Shown here: positions 49,714 to 60,142 of the stretch, piece after piece
How positions within the stretch are numbered: position 1 is the stretch's first letter
Layout: the number at the start of each line of letters is the position of its first letter
Source of the DNA: Hanleya hanleyi
Taxonomy: Eukaryota; Mollusca; Polyplacophora; Lepidopleurida; Hanleyidae
Assembly (NCBI GenBank): GCA_036873755.1
Contig: JAVTVY010020569.1
Span: forward strand, 1 to 64,000
Direction: 5' to 3'
Length of the DNA: 64,000 bases
Made by a program: the position numbers and the translations under genes
The notes under the pieces: generated by a model
Told to the model about the DNA's origin: nothing
The model's input: the letters and a program-made list of their open reading frames with translations, nothing else
Database searches by the model: none

Positions 49714-51493
49714 TAGCCCACCATCACCAGATGGTGGGCTGTTCAAATCGCTTTTCGTCCGTGGTCCGTCGTCCGTGGTCCGTCGTCCGTCCGTCAATCC
49801 GTCCGTAAACAATTCCTGTTATCGCGATTTTTCAGGAACTACTTTATGGATCTTTCTCAAATTTGGTACACAGGTTCCCCTTGGGGTCTAGTTGTGCAAG
49901 ATACCTTTTCTGGTCCGATTCGAAAATCAAATATGGCCACAAGGCAGCCATCTTGGATTTCCCCATGAAACCTTCTTATTGCGATTTCGTAGGAACTACT
50001 GCATGGATCTTTGTTAAATTTGGTACACCGGTTCTCCTTGTCATCTAGTTGTGCAAGATACCTTTTCTGTTCCTTAGGGTCTCTATATGCAAGATGCCTT
50101 TTTCGGTCCGAATCGAAATCCAATATGGTCACCAGGCGGCCATCTTAGACTTCCCCATGAAATTTTGTTATCATAATCATGATTTCTCAGGAAGTACTGC
50201 CTGGATCTTTCTCAAATTTGATACACAGGTTCCCCTTGTGGTCCAGTTGTGCAAGATAACTTTTCTGGTCCGATTCCAAAATCCAATATGTCCATTAGGC
50301 GGCCATCTTGGATTACCCCATGAAACATTGTTATTGCAATTTCCCAGGAACTACTGCATGGATCTTTGTTAAATTTGGTACACAGGTTCTCCTTGTCATC
50401 TAGTTGTGCAAGATACCTTTTCTGTTCCGATTTGAAAATCCAATATGGCCAACAGGCGGCCATCTTGAATTTCCCCTTGAAACCTTGTTATCGTGAATTC
50501 TCAGGAAATATTTCATGAATCTTTCTAAAATTTGGTACACAGGTCCCACATGGGGCCTAGTAGTGCAAGATACCTTTCTTTGGTCCGATACGAATATCCA
50601 GTTTACGCTTCAAATTAATACGGTATTCTCGAGTTGTGACGTTGCATCACAAGAGTCGGCGGATCAAACGGTGGGGCATATTCTATATATTGACTATAGA
50701 GAATATCCATACCTTCACCTTCCATATCAAGGAGTTCAAATAATTCAGAATTAAAATGTATTTCTTCAAATTTGAAATCAGTTTTCTTTAGTCCATGCAA
50801 TAGCAAGTGAACTGCTCCACCCTTTCGTCTGCCGGCGGGTCGGCTACATGAAGGGACGTCACTCTTGTGACTCAACGTCACAACTCGACAACTGTAGACT
50901 ACTGCATTTTTCGATCCAAGGGAGATAATCAGGATTCAGGCACTTTTGAAGTTTCAACATTACTGCGCGGACCGGATCCCTTGTACCATCTTACTATTTC
51001 GAACATGGTATCTTAAAAGAGATATCTCAAACTAGCCCAGTAAACAGAACAGAATTAGCATTCGTTCCTAATTATGAAATCTTAAGTATGTTTCATAGCT
51101 CATGCCAAAGTGTCAAAGAGATTGGTCCTCGCTTCCAGTACCCAATGATGGCACGTGCAAAAAAATAAATAAAAAAAAAATACTACAAAACAAAGGCGAA
51201 GGATCCTCCGTACATGTACATTCACTTTCAGACTAACTTTGCTCATTTCTCTTGTATTATAACAACCAACATAAGTACAGTTTCTAGAAATCTTGAAACT
51301 CCTGAAACTTAGATTATATCTTGGTGTTTTTCAGTGTCCCTTTTCCGATCTTTTTCGCTCAGATTCGAAATTCTGTAAACAAAATTACAAATCAATCGTT
51401 TGTTCTTAGTAACAATGGACAAAAAGATCCTCTAGTCATTAGCTTACAATTATCGGACAATGGTGAGCGCCAAGATCCTTCAGGATCTCTCGT
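49714..51493 (-). mobile_element. Pearl/HINE-like element, copy C (inverted)
   Basis: Read on the minus strand it has all landmarks: the palindromic head AGATCCTGAAGGATCT at 51,470-51,490, the ~500-bp head region, and about five ~157-bp units (49,815-50,620). A GGAC/ACGG-type microsatellite (49,755-49,805) follows, then the terminal hairpin with arms AGCCCACCATC (49,714-49,740). It is the most complete copy and defines both ends of the family. Confidence 0.8.
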
Positions 51494-52115
51494 TCAAATT
51501 GTAATCCTCTCTCTTGTCAGAAAAATCCACTTGAGAGAAAGCGCTGATCATTCTTATTGTGGTATTGGTCCAGATATGATGTTCCATCTGGGCTTTCAGT
51601 AGATTTCTTCGACACAATGAAGGGGCTGTATATCCTTCACAGCGTCGCTAATATAAAGATTATCCAGTGCCAGGAGATCGTCTATGTCTATACAGTGTTT
51701 GGTGACTGAGATGGAAGGGGATTTGGAATGGTTATCTTCTGACATTTTCTGCATTTAGGCGTATTCATACCAGAACAGGTATCGGCCTGCCAAAAGTCGT
51801 GCACAGTTTTTACCCATTGTGATACATATACGCTGTTGGATCATGGTATTGCATATGGTATGGTAGTTTAACATATAGATATATATTTAATGGGGAATTT
51901 AAGCAAATGTATAAACAAAGAAACATCCCAAGAATAATATCTTTTACATGCACTAAAACTGAAGAAAGGCTTAACGGCTTTTGCTTCTGACATTAACGTA
52001 CTTGTGACCACTTTTATTTAACATCGATATCTTTAATGAAATTAGATGTGCAGAAAAGGTCCTGATGGGGAATAATAGCATAGAGTGTCGAGAAATAGCA
52101 AATAGATACAGGTGT
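51494..52115. other. No recognised gene
   Basis: AT-rich non-coding sequence. Confidence 0.4.
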
Positions 52116-52282
52116 CTACACGCTTAAAACTAAAGTGTTGAAACTTACTCGTAAAGTGTTGAAATACCCCTTTAAGTGTGTCCACAGGGACTGCTCTTTA
52201 AGTGCTGTCCCTGTGGACACACTTAAAGGGTTATTTGAACACTTTACGAGTAAGTTTCAACACTTTAGTTTTAAGCGTGTAG
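52116..52282. repeat. 167-bp near-perfect hairpin
   Basis: Arms of 76 nt (52,116-52,191 and 52,207-52,282) pair with two mismatches around a 15-nt loop. The arms start CTACACGCTTAAAACTAAAG and end GTCCACAGGGAC. It is probably a small palindromic MITE. Transcribed, it would form a long double-stranded hairpin. Confidence 0.9.
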
Positions 52283-55204
52283 TTGTTCCGTAAGACTTTT
52301 TGAGTTTCTAAGTATCAACTTGCATTCGTCATCAGAATTTATTCGAATGGCAGCACAATGATTCCCCCAAAATGATTTGACTGCTTGCAGGACTCTTGTT
52401 AACAAGGTGGATAGTTGTAAACCTTCTGGAGCCAGCTTTTAATCTAGATTCGTGCGACGTTTTATGCATTTTTGAAGTTCAGTACAAATTTGGTATATCA
52501 GTCTTAGTGGTAGGAAGGGAACACCCTACTTTCTGGACACCAATATACCCATGTGAGATATTATTGATTCTGCATGTACCTAGAACATTGTTTCTTTGAT
52601 TCAGATATGGCTACGTTCGTATAACGTTTCACCGCCACCTCTGGAACCCAGTGGTTCGAGAAGTGCTACGAACGATCCTAAATATGCTGTAAGTGCTCGA
52701 AGGGTTAAAATGGGGGTAAATTAACGTGTACAAGTGGTTGATGTAAACTTTCTCAAGTACATGTAGGGAATAATTGAAGGCTGATCACTGGAATTGCATA
52801 AGGCGTTGGACCTGCAAGAGTCCTGGACGAATAATCGATCATGCTCAAAACACCCTGTCAAGTCTTTATGTTTCACATTTCGTTTCAGACGTTTCTCTCT
52901 GTGCTTTTCGCTTTCGATGCTGAGTGTTCTTGTTCTCTTGAGTGATGGGTCTTTCTTCTGGTACAGACTGCTATACTATCAATAGTTATATCTTTCCATT
53001 ACTTGGATCATCGATCCGCAGTAGGAATGTTCCGAGAGGGTGCTGCCATGGTGGTACGATATTGTTGATCCAACAATATATGTAGATGTTATTTATTGTT
53101 TTGTTCTAATCAAACTGAAAAAGTTGAAGTTTTGGTTTAAAATCCATTCTAGCTATAGGCCTACAGACTAATTATTTTACATGTCTGCTGAAAATATTAT
53201 TTTTGCAAATTTGGAAGACCTAGGGTCCAATCCCTATCCATATAAGTAGTCGTGTTTCTGCTGTCTTTTCAGTCTGGTCAGCATTTTTTACCGACTCACG
53301 GTAACCGTTTGAGAGCTCCGGTGACATACCTCGACAAGATTTCGGACAAAAAAATCCATACATTTGAGAATTAGATCGCGTACATGTGGCTTGATTGTAT
53401 GGAGAAGTTAAAACTGTTCTTACCACGAGTATAAACAAATTGTTTGGGATATTCGACTTTGGATTCACCCTGGCGTGACAAGACCCTTTCGCGTGAAAAA
53501 GACAGTTGTACGCAAGCGAAAACGGGCTACTTCACGATGCGTCACTTTGGGCAATAAAGACGTTAATCTATCATCTCAAGACTTTGGTCGTTAACTCTGT
53601 TTTTCATTGTTTTTTTCAAAATGAGAGTCTCGTTGTGGTCTTCGTAAATAAATTCACCCCAGCGATATTGAAATTTGCTGGCCATCGTCGTCGGACATAC
53701 ACAGTGCAATGGTAAACATTAGGCAGTGTAAATTGTTGTTTGTGTTAGAGTGGTCATGCGGTGTAAAAGAAACGGTGGTCCCCAGAGACCAGTGTCCGGT
53801 CTTCTATACTTTACCTAGAGCGGACTATGATATCCAGGCCGCTTTTCAGATGTCAGTGTCCGGGCTGGGTTCAATCATAGCAAGCGGACACTCATATCTG
53901 GGGGACCGCCGTTTCTCTTACACCGGCGTAATTGACATAAGCCAACCGCCGCCATTCGATCAAGAAAATATGCATCTCTCAAAGCGAAGACATAATGGTT
54001 TTGATGGCGTCGAGTACATCTTCGAATTGACCAGGCAGCACCAGCTAGTTTTGTCGATGTCAAGTTTTGTCGATGTCAAGTTTCGTCGATGTCAAGTTAT
54101 TATTTTGTTAACAACACATTCGCAACACCACAAATGGAGCTTGATGAGTAATTGGAGGTTCGCATTGAGGCTGAATGAGAAGTAGTCAACATAGGGCAGT
54201 ATGATTTGTAAAGTCCTCCAAGCTATTACCGTTTCCGAATTATAAAAGTCGATCACAAATATCAGATTAAGAAAAAGTCGGCTGTGTCTAGTTAACGTTG
54301 TGTTTCAAGAAGAGAACATGGCTATTTACATAACAGATGACTACAGCGTTTACCCAGGTCTTATTTCATGTCACGCCCCCCTTATTATTTAAGAAGCAAA
54401 CCTGAAGAAATCTATACTGTGAGCGGCGTATCTCAATATCGTAATGTAAAAGTAAATAAATAAGTCTTTCCTGATGACTGCTGAAAGCTGTCTGCAAATG
54501 CTTTGGCTCTGCGTTGTGAGCTTATTTTTCATCCCACTTGATGAGTTTGTTTCATCCCACATGTTATGTTTCCTTGATGATATTTGGCTACAGAGATATA
54601 CCGGTACATTTTAGGCTGTATTTGAGCAGATCCACTTCATAAAAGTATGGGCAAACGACCGAATGCGCATTCGTCAATATCGAGATTCCAGCTGATTATT
54701 GATAAAGTCAGCATTTTATGATGGTCTCTCCATGGATCAGTATGGTCGGAGTGTCACATTGATTTATGAGTTTTGCGGCCTTTTTATGCCCAGTTGTCTG
54801 ACCGTTTGCATGTATTGTTCTGGTCAATGTTTTTGATGACTTTTAGCTGGACTGCTGTTGTGCAACTCTATATCACCCCATAGATTCAGTTCTCCATCCC
54901 TAGTGTGTTATGGCATGACATTCCATCCCTTGGTGCATGTTTTCCATCCTATGGTGCAAAACATGGTCAAAAATACACGTTTTTCTGCCTCGCTTGACAG
55001 ACTGGAGGATACAGATGGGCAGTGGCGGAGGTAGGGGTATAATCATGTAGCCTATCATGGGCCTATATAATCATAGAAGCGATGTGATCACAATTCCCTC
55101 TCAGTCAAAATCCAGTTTTCTGTAACTAAGCTGCAGAGTTAGAGCTGTTGTTGGTATTTCGTCAGATAAGCCCGAATTTATACCACCGATTCAATGAAAT
55201 ATAC
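52283..55204. other. No confident gene
   Basis: About 2.9 kb. A 158-codon frame at 53,709-54,185 has no recognised domain and ends in three tandem GTCGATGTCAAGTTT units (54,053-54,100). Nothing else was recognised. Confidence 0.4.
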
Positions 55205-55658
55205 TGTCAAGATAACTAGTATACACTAGTAGTGTATAGAGGGCAACCTGAGTCGCATTGACCTCAGAAATTTGCATATGACCTCTGTGACGTCACAGTT
55301 GGGTCGGCCATGTTGTAAAGCAAGATGGCGGTGTGGTTCGGGAATGTTCGGGTATGTTCGGGTTGTCGTCCCTGTTGTAAAGCAAGAGGGTGGGTGTCGT
55401 TCCTGTTGTAAAGCAAGATGGCGGCGTGGTTCGGTGATGTTCGTGTGTGTTCGGTGTGGTTCGGAGCTGTTCGTGTGTGTTCGTGTGTGTTCGGGCCTGT
55501 TCGGGCATGGTGGAAAGCAAGATGTCGGTTGTCGGTGCTGTTGTAAAGCAAGATGGCGGTTGTCGTCCCTGTTGTAAAGGAAAATGGTGGTTGTGGGCCC
55601 TGTTGTAAAGCAAGATGTCGGAGTGGGTTCGTGAATGTTCGGGAATGGGGTGAAAAAC
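55205..55658 (+). repeat. Tandem repeat upstream of the polymerase gene
   Basis: About seven degenerate units built on CCTGTTGTAAAGCAAGATGG and TTCGTGTGTGTTCGG words. GCAAGATGGCGG occurs at about 55,321, 55,414 and 55,547, and CAAGATGGCGGC at 55,415 equals the YY1 consensus. A palindromic CRE, TGACGTCA, lies at 55,289-55,296. It probably belongs to the virus-like element's leader. A long minus-strand open frame here is a by-product. Confidence 0.6.
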
Positions 55659-55659
55659 A

Positions 55660-55667
55660 TATAAAAG
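55660..55667 (+). promoter_or_regulatory. TATA box of the DNA polymerase gene
   Basis: TATAAAAG lies 224 nt before the polymerase ATG and downstream of the CRE/YY1-like repeats. A transcript starting near 55,690 would have a ~200-nt leader with the CCTG minisatellite. Confidence 0.5.
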
Positions 55668-55732
55668 TAGGTGATTTTTAGTGAATGGGTTATAATCATT
55701 GGATTACTTTGGGAAGTGTTTAACTGACCTGA

Positions 55733-55860
55733 TTTGCCTGCCTGCCTGCCCAGTTCCAGCCTGCCTGTCCAGTTCCAGTTCCTGCCTGACCAGTTCCAGC
55801 CATCCTGACCAGTTCCAGTCTGCCTGACTTGTAACCTGTCGGCCTGCTCCTGTCTCATCT
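55733..55860. repeat. CCTG/CCAGTTCCAG minisatellite
   Basis: Degenerate tandem units of CCTGCCTG and CCTGACCAGTTCCAG in the presumed leader of the polymerase mRNA. Confidence 0.7.
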
Positions 55861-55890
55861 CTAACCAGCCTGACCCGTGTGTTTGGAAGC

Positions 55891-58800
55891 ATGACACGTG
55901 GAGAAGATTTTCCCTTTGACCCAGCGGTCCCTCCGGTAGAAGTTTTGCCTGAAGACGAGCGTGTGAGGGCGCTTTATCAACGACACTGGCCTACCATACG
56001 CCATTGTTTTCACCGTGACCGTCGTCTATTGGATTTGTATAACTTTCGACTGGAAGACTTCACGTATTTGTCTACTTACGCTGAGAGTATATTCAGAGAC
56101 CAGGTGACAGCGTTCAAGTTGAATATGACATTTGGGTATATTTTACGGCAGAAGAACACGGACCAGCTGCGGTATTATTACCCGAGTAATAATACGTATG
56201 TGTTTGACCAGCCGTTCACCATAACGGAAGACATTTCCCTGCAGCCACTGCTTGAACAATTGATTACGTTGGATCCGTTGCAATGGGCCCTGTTGCAACG
56301 TCCCAATTCCGAATGGCTTGTGGAAAGGGTGACCAACGTCACATTTTTTGTCACGAAAATGAGAGATCATCCTATCGGTGCTCCTGTACTACTCCCTCCT
56401 TGGCTGCTTCATCGATACGGCTTGTATGCATTAACCAGCGGGACGCATGGGCCCTACAAAGACCGGAAATGTTTGTTTCGGTGTTTGGCCGTACATGTGG
56501 ACGGGTGTAATCCCAAGAGTTGTGACAGAGTGGCCAATGACTATTGGGAACAGTATTTACAGCAGCAAGACATGGATCAGCGGCACTTCCGTGGCGTTCC
56601 TTTCAAGAATTTGGATGACGTGGAAACCCTGTTCAACATCAATATCTTTGTATACCGATTACAACGGGAGGAGGACGATACATTGGTGGCTGAATTGGTG
56701 CGTCGTTCCACAGAACGGTACGCTTCTACCATGAAAGTGAATGTGTTTGACTACAATGGCGTGAGTCATTTTTCGTTGATATACAATATGAGCCAGTACG
56801 CTGAGTCTTACAGTTGCGCCCAATGCCATCGGGTGTTTCACCGTACCTCTCACTTACATCGACACGAGAAGATTTGTACGAACGCTGTGAAGCGCGTCTA
56901 TCCTGGTGGTGTGTATCATAATACGCCTACTATTTTCGAGGAACTGGCCGATGAGGGTCTCATCATACCGGAGGCGGACCGTTATTTTCCGTACCGGGCG
57001 TGTTATGATTTTGAGGCCTTGTTGGAGCCCATGGACTTGTTTTCATCCAAAACACAGTGGACGCAGCGCCATATTCCCCTCAGTGTGAGCATTTCCAGCA
57101 ACGTACCTGGCTATGACGCTGCACCGGTCTGTTTCGTGTCTACCGGGGATGCCCATGAGTTAATCTCCCGCATGATGGGGTATTTAGAAGAAGTGAGCGC
57201 GGCCAGTACGGAATTGTTGGTGTGCAAGTTCCAGGACATACTGGACCAACTGGACGATCGGATTCCTATACCGGGTGTAGCGTTTAGTGATGATGAAGAG
57301 TCGGAGTCGGAGTCGGTGTCGGAGTCGGAGCCCATGCAGTCGCAGGATGATGTGCCTTTACCCAAACCGTATGCCGAGAAATTGAAAGCGCGTTTTTTAC
57401 AATACCTAGGCCAGTTACCGGTGCTGGGGTTCAACTCGGGGCGCTATGATTTAAATATGGTGAAGGAATTTCTCTACCCTTACTTGGCCCAGGCGAATAC
57501 CCTCAAGTCGGTCATCAAGAAGATCAATAATCATATGGCCCTGACTACCACATCACTCCGTTTCCTGGATGTACGCAACTACCTAGCGCCTAATTATAGT
57601 TATGATCAGTGGGTGAAGGCGTATGACTGTGCACAAACGAAAGGTCTCTTCCCTTACACGTATATATCGACGCTCGACCGTTTGGCGGAAACACAGTTGC
57701 CACCGCGCCAGGCCTTCTTTAACGATTTGAAGCAAGTGGAATGTTCGGAAGCCGCGTACCGTGAACTAGAGCAGGTATGGAACGACCAACACATGGAGAC
57801 GATGCGAGATTTCCTCATATGGTATAATAACCTGGATGTGGTTCCTTTCCTGGAAGCGGCTGAGAAAATGGTTCAACTGTTTCGTCGTGAAATGCATGTG
57901 GACATCTTCAAGGAGTGTTTAAGTTTACCGGGTGTGGCGCTTCGCCATCTTTTTCAAGCGTGTCCCACGTACTTTTCGTTGATACAGCAGAAAGATGCGG
58001 ACATGCATGAGTGTTTAAAGGCGAACATTGTGGGTGGTCCCAGTCTTATATTCCACCGTTATCACGAGAAGGACGTGACTACTCTGCCGGGTGGAAAATC
58101 TTGTGCAAAGATTATCGGTTTCGACGCCAATGCGTTGTACTTGTGGTCACTCGCCCAACCTATGCCCAGTGGGCATTACACACGTTGGTTGGCCGAAGGG
58201 CGGCATTTTACGCCCCAACGCGCTTCTTCCAAACATCTCGCCGACCAGTGGATAGATTGGGAAGCCTATCGACGGGGAATTACTATACGACACCAGACCA
58301 ACGCCACAGAGAAGCGCATAGGCGATCGTCGCCTCCCCGTCGATGGGTTTGCCCTGGTGGGTAACACACCCACTGTATTCCAATTTTACGGTTGCTATTG
58401 GCACGGTCACGAATGCCATTTTAGTGCTGGGTGTTTCAACGACCGACGTGGTAAAACAGGTGAGGAATTACGGAAAGAAGTGGTGGAGAACGCGGATTAT
58501 GTGAAAGAGAGAGGATACCATCTCATTGAGATGTGGGAGTGTCAATTTCACACCCTGTGTGAGGCTCTACCTCATTTACGGCGTTTCTTAAAAGAGCGCG
58601 AGTATCCGTTGAGTCGTCGTCGACTGCTGAGTCTACCCCAGATGTTCGACGCCATTCGTTCGGGTGCCCTGTACGGCTTTGTCGAATGTGATTTGCATGT
58701 TCCCGACACTCTCAAACCTGTCTTCGCCCAGTGCCCGCCCATCTTTAAGAACACGCTGGTGGGACGAGATGATATTGGGACCACCATGGGGGCCTACGCA

Positions 58801-59793
58801 GATCAACACGGGTGTTTACCGCATCCGCGTCGCATGCTCATTGGTAGTATGTGGGGAGAGAAGATGTTGTTGGGCACTCCGCTATTGCAGTGGTATATGC
58901 GGCACGGTCTGGAGATTACGAAAATACACCAAGTCATACAGTACGTACCTCACGCCTGTTTTGCGGCGAATGCCGACATTGTGACGTCTGCCCGTCGTCA
59001 AGGCGACCAAGACCCCAGTAAGGCCATCATCGGTGAAAGTTGGAAGCTCACGGGCAACGGCTATTATGGCAAAACGGTAACCAACCAGGACAAGCACGTG
59101 AACGTGAACATTTGTACGACGCCTCAAGCCCGCAAAAAGGTCAATTCGCCTCTCTTTCGGTCAGTGCAGGTCATCGATGACGACACGTATGAAATCACTT
59201 CAGCCAAGAAGACTATCCGTTACAACTTACCCCTGCAGATTGGATGTATGGTATACCAGGTGGCCAAGCTGCGCATGCTGCAGTTTCTATATGACTTTAT
59301 GGGTGTCTATTTTAATGCATCAGACTGGCAACTCATCGAGATGGATACGGACTCGGCCTACATGGCCGTCTCTAATGCGGATTGGGAGTCCCTGGTGAAA
59401 CCCGAGTTACGGCACCAGTATGAGATGGAACGGGACCAGTGGTTACCGCGACGTAACCATTACCAGTATGATAAGCGGACGCCCGGGCTCTTCAAGCTGG
59501 AGTGGAGTGGGGATGCTATGATTGCGCTCTCCTCCAAGACGTATTACTGTTACGGGGGAGACGAAAATAAGTTTAGCTGCAAAGGAGTGAACCGGCGCGA
59601 TCCCAACATCGACAAAGCTCTTTACCTGGACGTGTTGCAAAGCCAGGCCAGTGCGAGTGGCACGAATCGAGGATTCCGTGTGGTGGGCCATCAGATGCGC
59701 ACCTATATCCAGCAACGAGACGCCTTTACTTTCTTTTATCCCAAACGAAAAGTATTGGCCGACGGTGTGAGCACTACCTACTTGGACTTGTAA
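55891..59793 (+). CDS. polB: Protein-primed-type family B DNA polymerase (virus-like element)
   Basis: An uninterrupted 1,300-codon gene. ATG 55,891 is chosen because the longer frame would begin at GTG. Domains in order: an N-terminal region with CLFRCLAVH (~194) and GVSHFSLIYN, possibly OTU-like; a zinc finger CAQCH...H..H....C (309-329); exonuclease motifs YDFEALL (D373, E375), GFNSGRYDLN (D520) and YNNLDV (Y645, D649); palm motif A FDANALYLW (D745); an insertion with FYGCYWHGHEC (832-842), like a VSR-type nuclease; motif B KLTGNGYYGK (1052-1061); motif C MDTDS (D1152, D1154); and KTY (1216-1218). All core catalytic residues are present. The family replicates Polinton/adintovirus-type DNA by protein priming. 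It is the only rightward gene, facing the late block. An acidic SES repeat lies near residue 470. The identity as PolB is secure. The N-terminal and insertion assignments are inference. Confidence 0.95.
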   Translation: MTRGEDFPFDPAVPPVEVLPEDERVRALYQRHWPTIRHCFHRDRRLLDLYNFRLEDFTYLSTYAESIFRDQVTAFKLNMTFGYILRQKNTDQLRYYYPSNNTYVFDQPFTITEDISLQPLLEQLITLDPLQWALLQRPNSEWLVERVTNVTFFVTKMRDHPIGAPVLLPPWLLHRYGLYALTSGTHGPYKDRKCLFRCLAVHVDGCNPKSCDRVANDYWEQYLQQQDMDQRHFRGVPFKNLDDVETLFNINIFVYRLQREEDDTLVAELVRRSTERYASTMKVNVFDYNGVSHFSLIYNMSQYAESYSCAQCHRVFHRTSHLHRHEKICTNAVKRVYPGGVYHNTPTIFEELADEGLIIPEADRYFPYRACYDFEALLEPMDLFSSKTQWTQRHIPLSVSISSNVPGYDAAPVCFVSTGDAHELISRMMGYLEEVSAASTELLVCKFQDILDQLDDRIPIPGVAFSDDEESESESVSESEPMQSQDDVPLPKPYAEKLKARFLQYLGQLPVLGFNSGRYDLNMVKEFLYPYLAQANTLKSVIKKINNHMALTTTSLRFLDVRNYLAPNYSYDQWVKAYDCAQTKGLFPYTYISTLDRLAETQLPPRQAFFNDLKQVECSEAAYRELEQVWNDQHMETMRDFLIWYNNLDVVPFLEAAEKMVQLFRREMHVDIFKECLSLPGVALRHLFQACPTYFSLIQQKDADMHECLKANIVGGPSLIFHRYHEKDVTTLPGGKSCAKIIGFDANALYLWSLAQPMPSGHYTRWLAEGRHFTPQRASSKHLADQWIDWEAYRRGITIRHQTNATEKRIGDRRLPVDGFALVGNTPTVFQFYGCYWHGHECHFSAGCFNDRRGKTGEELRKEVVENADYVKERGYHLIEMWECQFHTLCEALPHLRRFLKEREYPLSRRRLLSLPQMFDAIRSGALYGFVECDLHVPDTLKPVFAQCPPIFKNTLVGRDDIGTTMGAYADQHGCLPHPRRMLIGSMWGEKMLLGTPLLQWYMRHGLEITKIHQVIQYVPHACFAANADIVTSARRQGDQDPSKAIIGESWKLTGNGYYGKTVTNQDKHVNVNICTTPQARKKVNSPLFRSVQVIDDDTYEITSAKKTIRYNLPLQIGCMVYQVAKLRMLQFLYDFMGVYFNASDWQLIEMDTDSAYMAVSNADWESLVKPELRHQYEMERDQWLPRRNHYQYDKRTPGLFKLEWSGDAMIALSSKTYYCYGGDENKFSCKGVNRRDPNIDKALYLDVLQSQASASGTNRGFRVVGHQMRTYIQQRDAFTFFYPKRKVLADGVSTTYLDL

Positions 59794-59842
59794 AATGTGG
59801 AACATTAACTGTGGAGTCACGAGTTATAAAAAAACTGTAAAA

Positions 59843-59927
59843 GTCAGGATGGCCGAGTGGTCTAAGGCGCCAGTTCTAAGTACTGGTGGGGTGATACCCT
59901 GCGTAGGTTCAAATCCTACTCCTGGCA
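59843..59927 (+). tRNA. tRNA-Leu-like gene, anticodon UAA
   Basis: An 85-nt cloverleaf. Acceptor GTCAGGA/TCCTGGC, D arm with GGCC and AAGGC, anticodon stem CCAGT/ACTGG with a 7-nt loop (anticodon TAA at 59,877-59,879), a variable-arm stem GGG/CCC and T arm GTAGG/CCTAC. The A box TGGCCGAGTGG is perfect and the B box GGTTCAAATCC near-consensus. Loop position 33 is C, not the usual U. It lies 50 nt after the polymerase stop. Such a gene inside a Polinton-like element may be captured cargo or an insertion. Function in translation is plausible but unproven. Confidence 0.85.
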
Positions 59928-59930
59928 GAA

Positions 59931-59941
59931 CTTTTTTTTTT
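59931..59941 (+). terminator. Pol III terminator of the tRNA gene
   Basis: A run of at least nine T starts a few bases after the discriminator base, as expected for RNA polymerase III termination. Confidence 0.7.
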
Positions 59942-60020
59942 AATCACTACTACTACTACTACTATTCTATGTGTACATACCACCTGTATTCTATTTGTAT
60001 ATATCCTTCTTGTTGACTTA

Positions 60021-60026
60021 AATAAA
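60021..60026 (+). promoter_or_regulatory. Polyadenylation signal, rightward unit
   Basis: AATAAA 228 nt after the polymerase stop, with a T/G-rich stretch downstream. Convergent with the leftward signal at 60,070. Confidence 0.55.
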
Positions 60027-60069
60027 GAGAGAGAGAGTCAAAATCATTTTTTTTGTGTTTTTTCAACTC

Positions 60070-60075
60070 TTTATT
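60070..60075 (-). promoter_or_regulatory. Polyadenylation signal, leftward late block
   Basis: TTTATT on the plus strand is AATAAA on the minus strand, 68 nt beyond the protease stop. The two transcription units therefore end within about 50 bp of each other. Confidence 0.6.
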
Positions 60076-60142
60076 CAACAATGATTCACGTCAGAACGTC
60101 ATAACAATATAATGTGATAATAATAGGGGGTCTGCGCATGTT

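Noticed and set aside
53709..54185. 158-codon open frame as a gene
   Set aside because: No recognised motif and no splice or promoter support. Its end runs through a short tandem repeat.
55205..55235. ACTAGTATACACTAGT palindrome as the left terminal repeat of the virus-like element
   Set aside because: The right end is outside the window, so no terminal-repeat match can be tested.
55879..55890. Upstream GTG start for the polymerase
   Set aside because: Eukaryotic context favours the in-frame ATG at 55,891, and the four extra codons add no recognised sequence.
55226..55897. A 223-codon minus-strand open frame upstream of the polymerase
   Set aside because: It reads across the tandem repeat and CCTG minisatellite. 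Its composition is low-complexity and it overlaps the promoter region.
59877..59879. Amber-suppressor tRNA (CUA anticodon)
   Set aside because: That reading needs a one-base shift of the anticodon. The five-pair stem CCAGT/ACTGG places UAA in the anticodon position.
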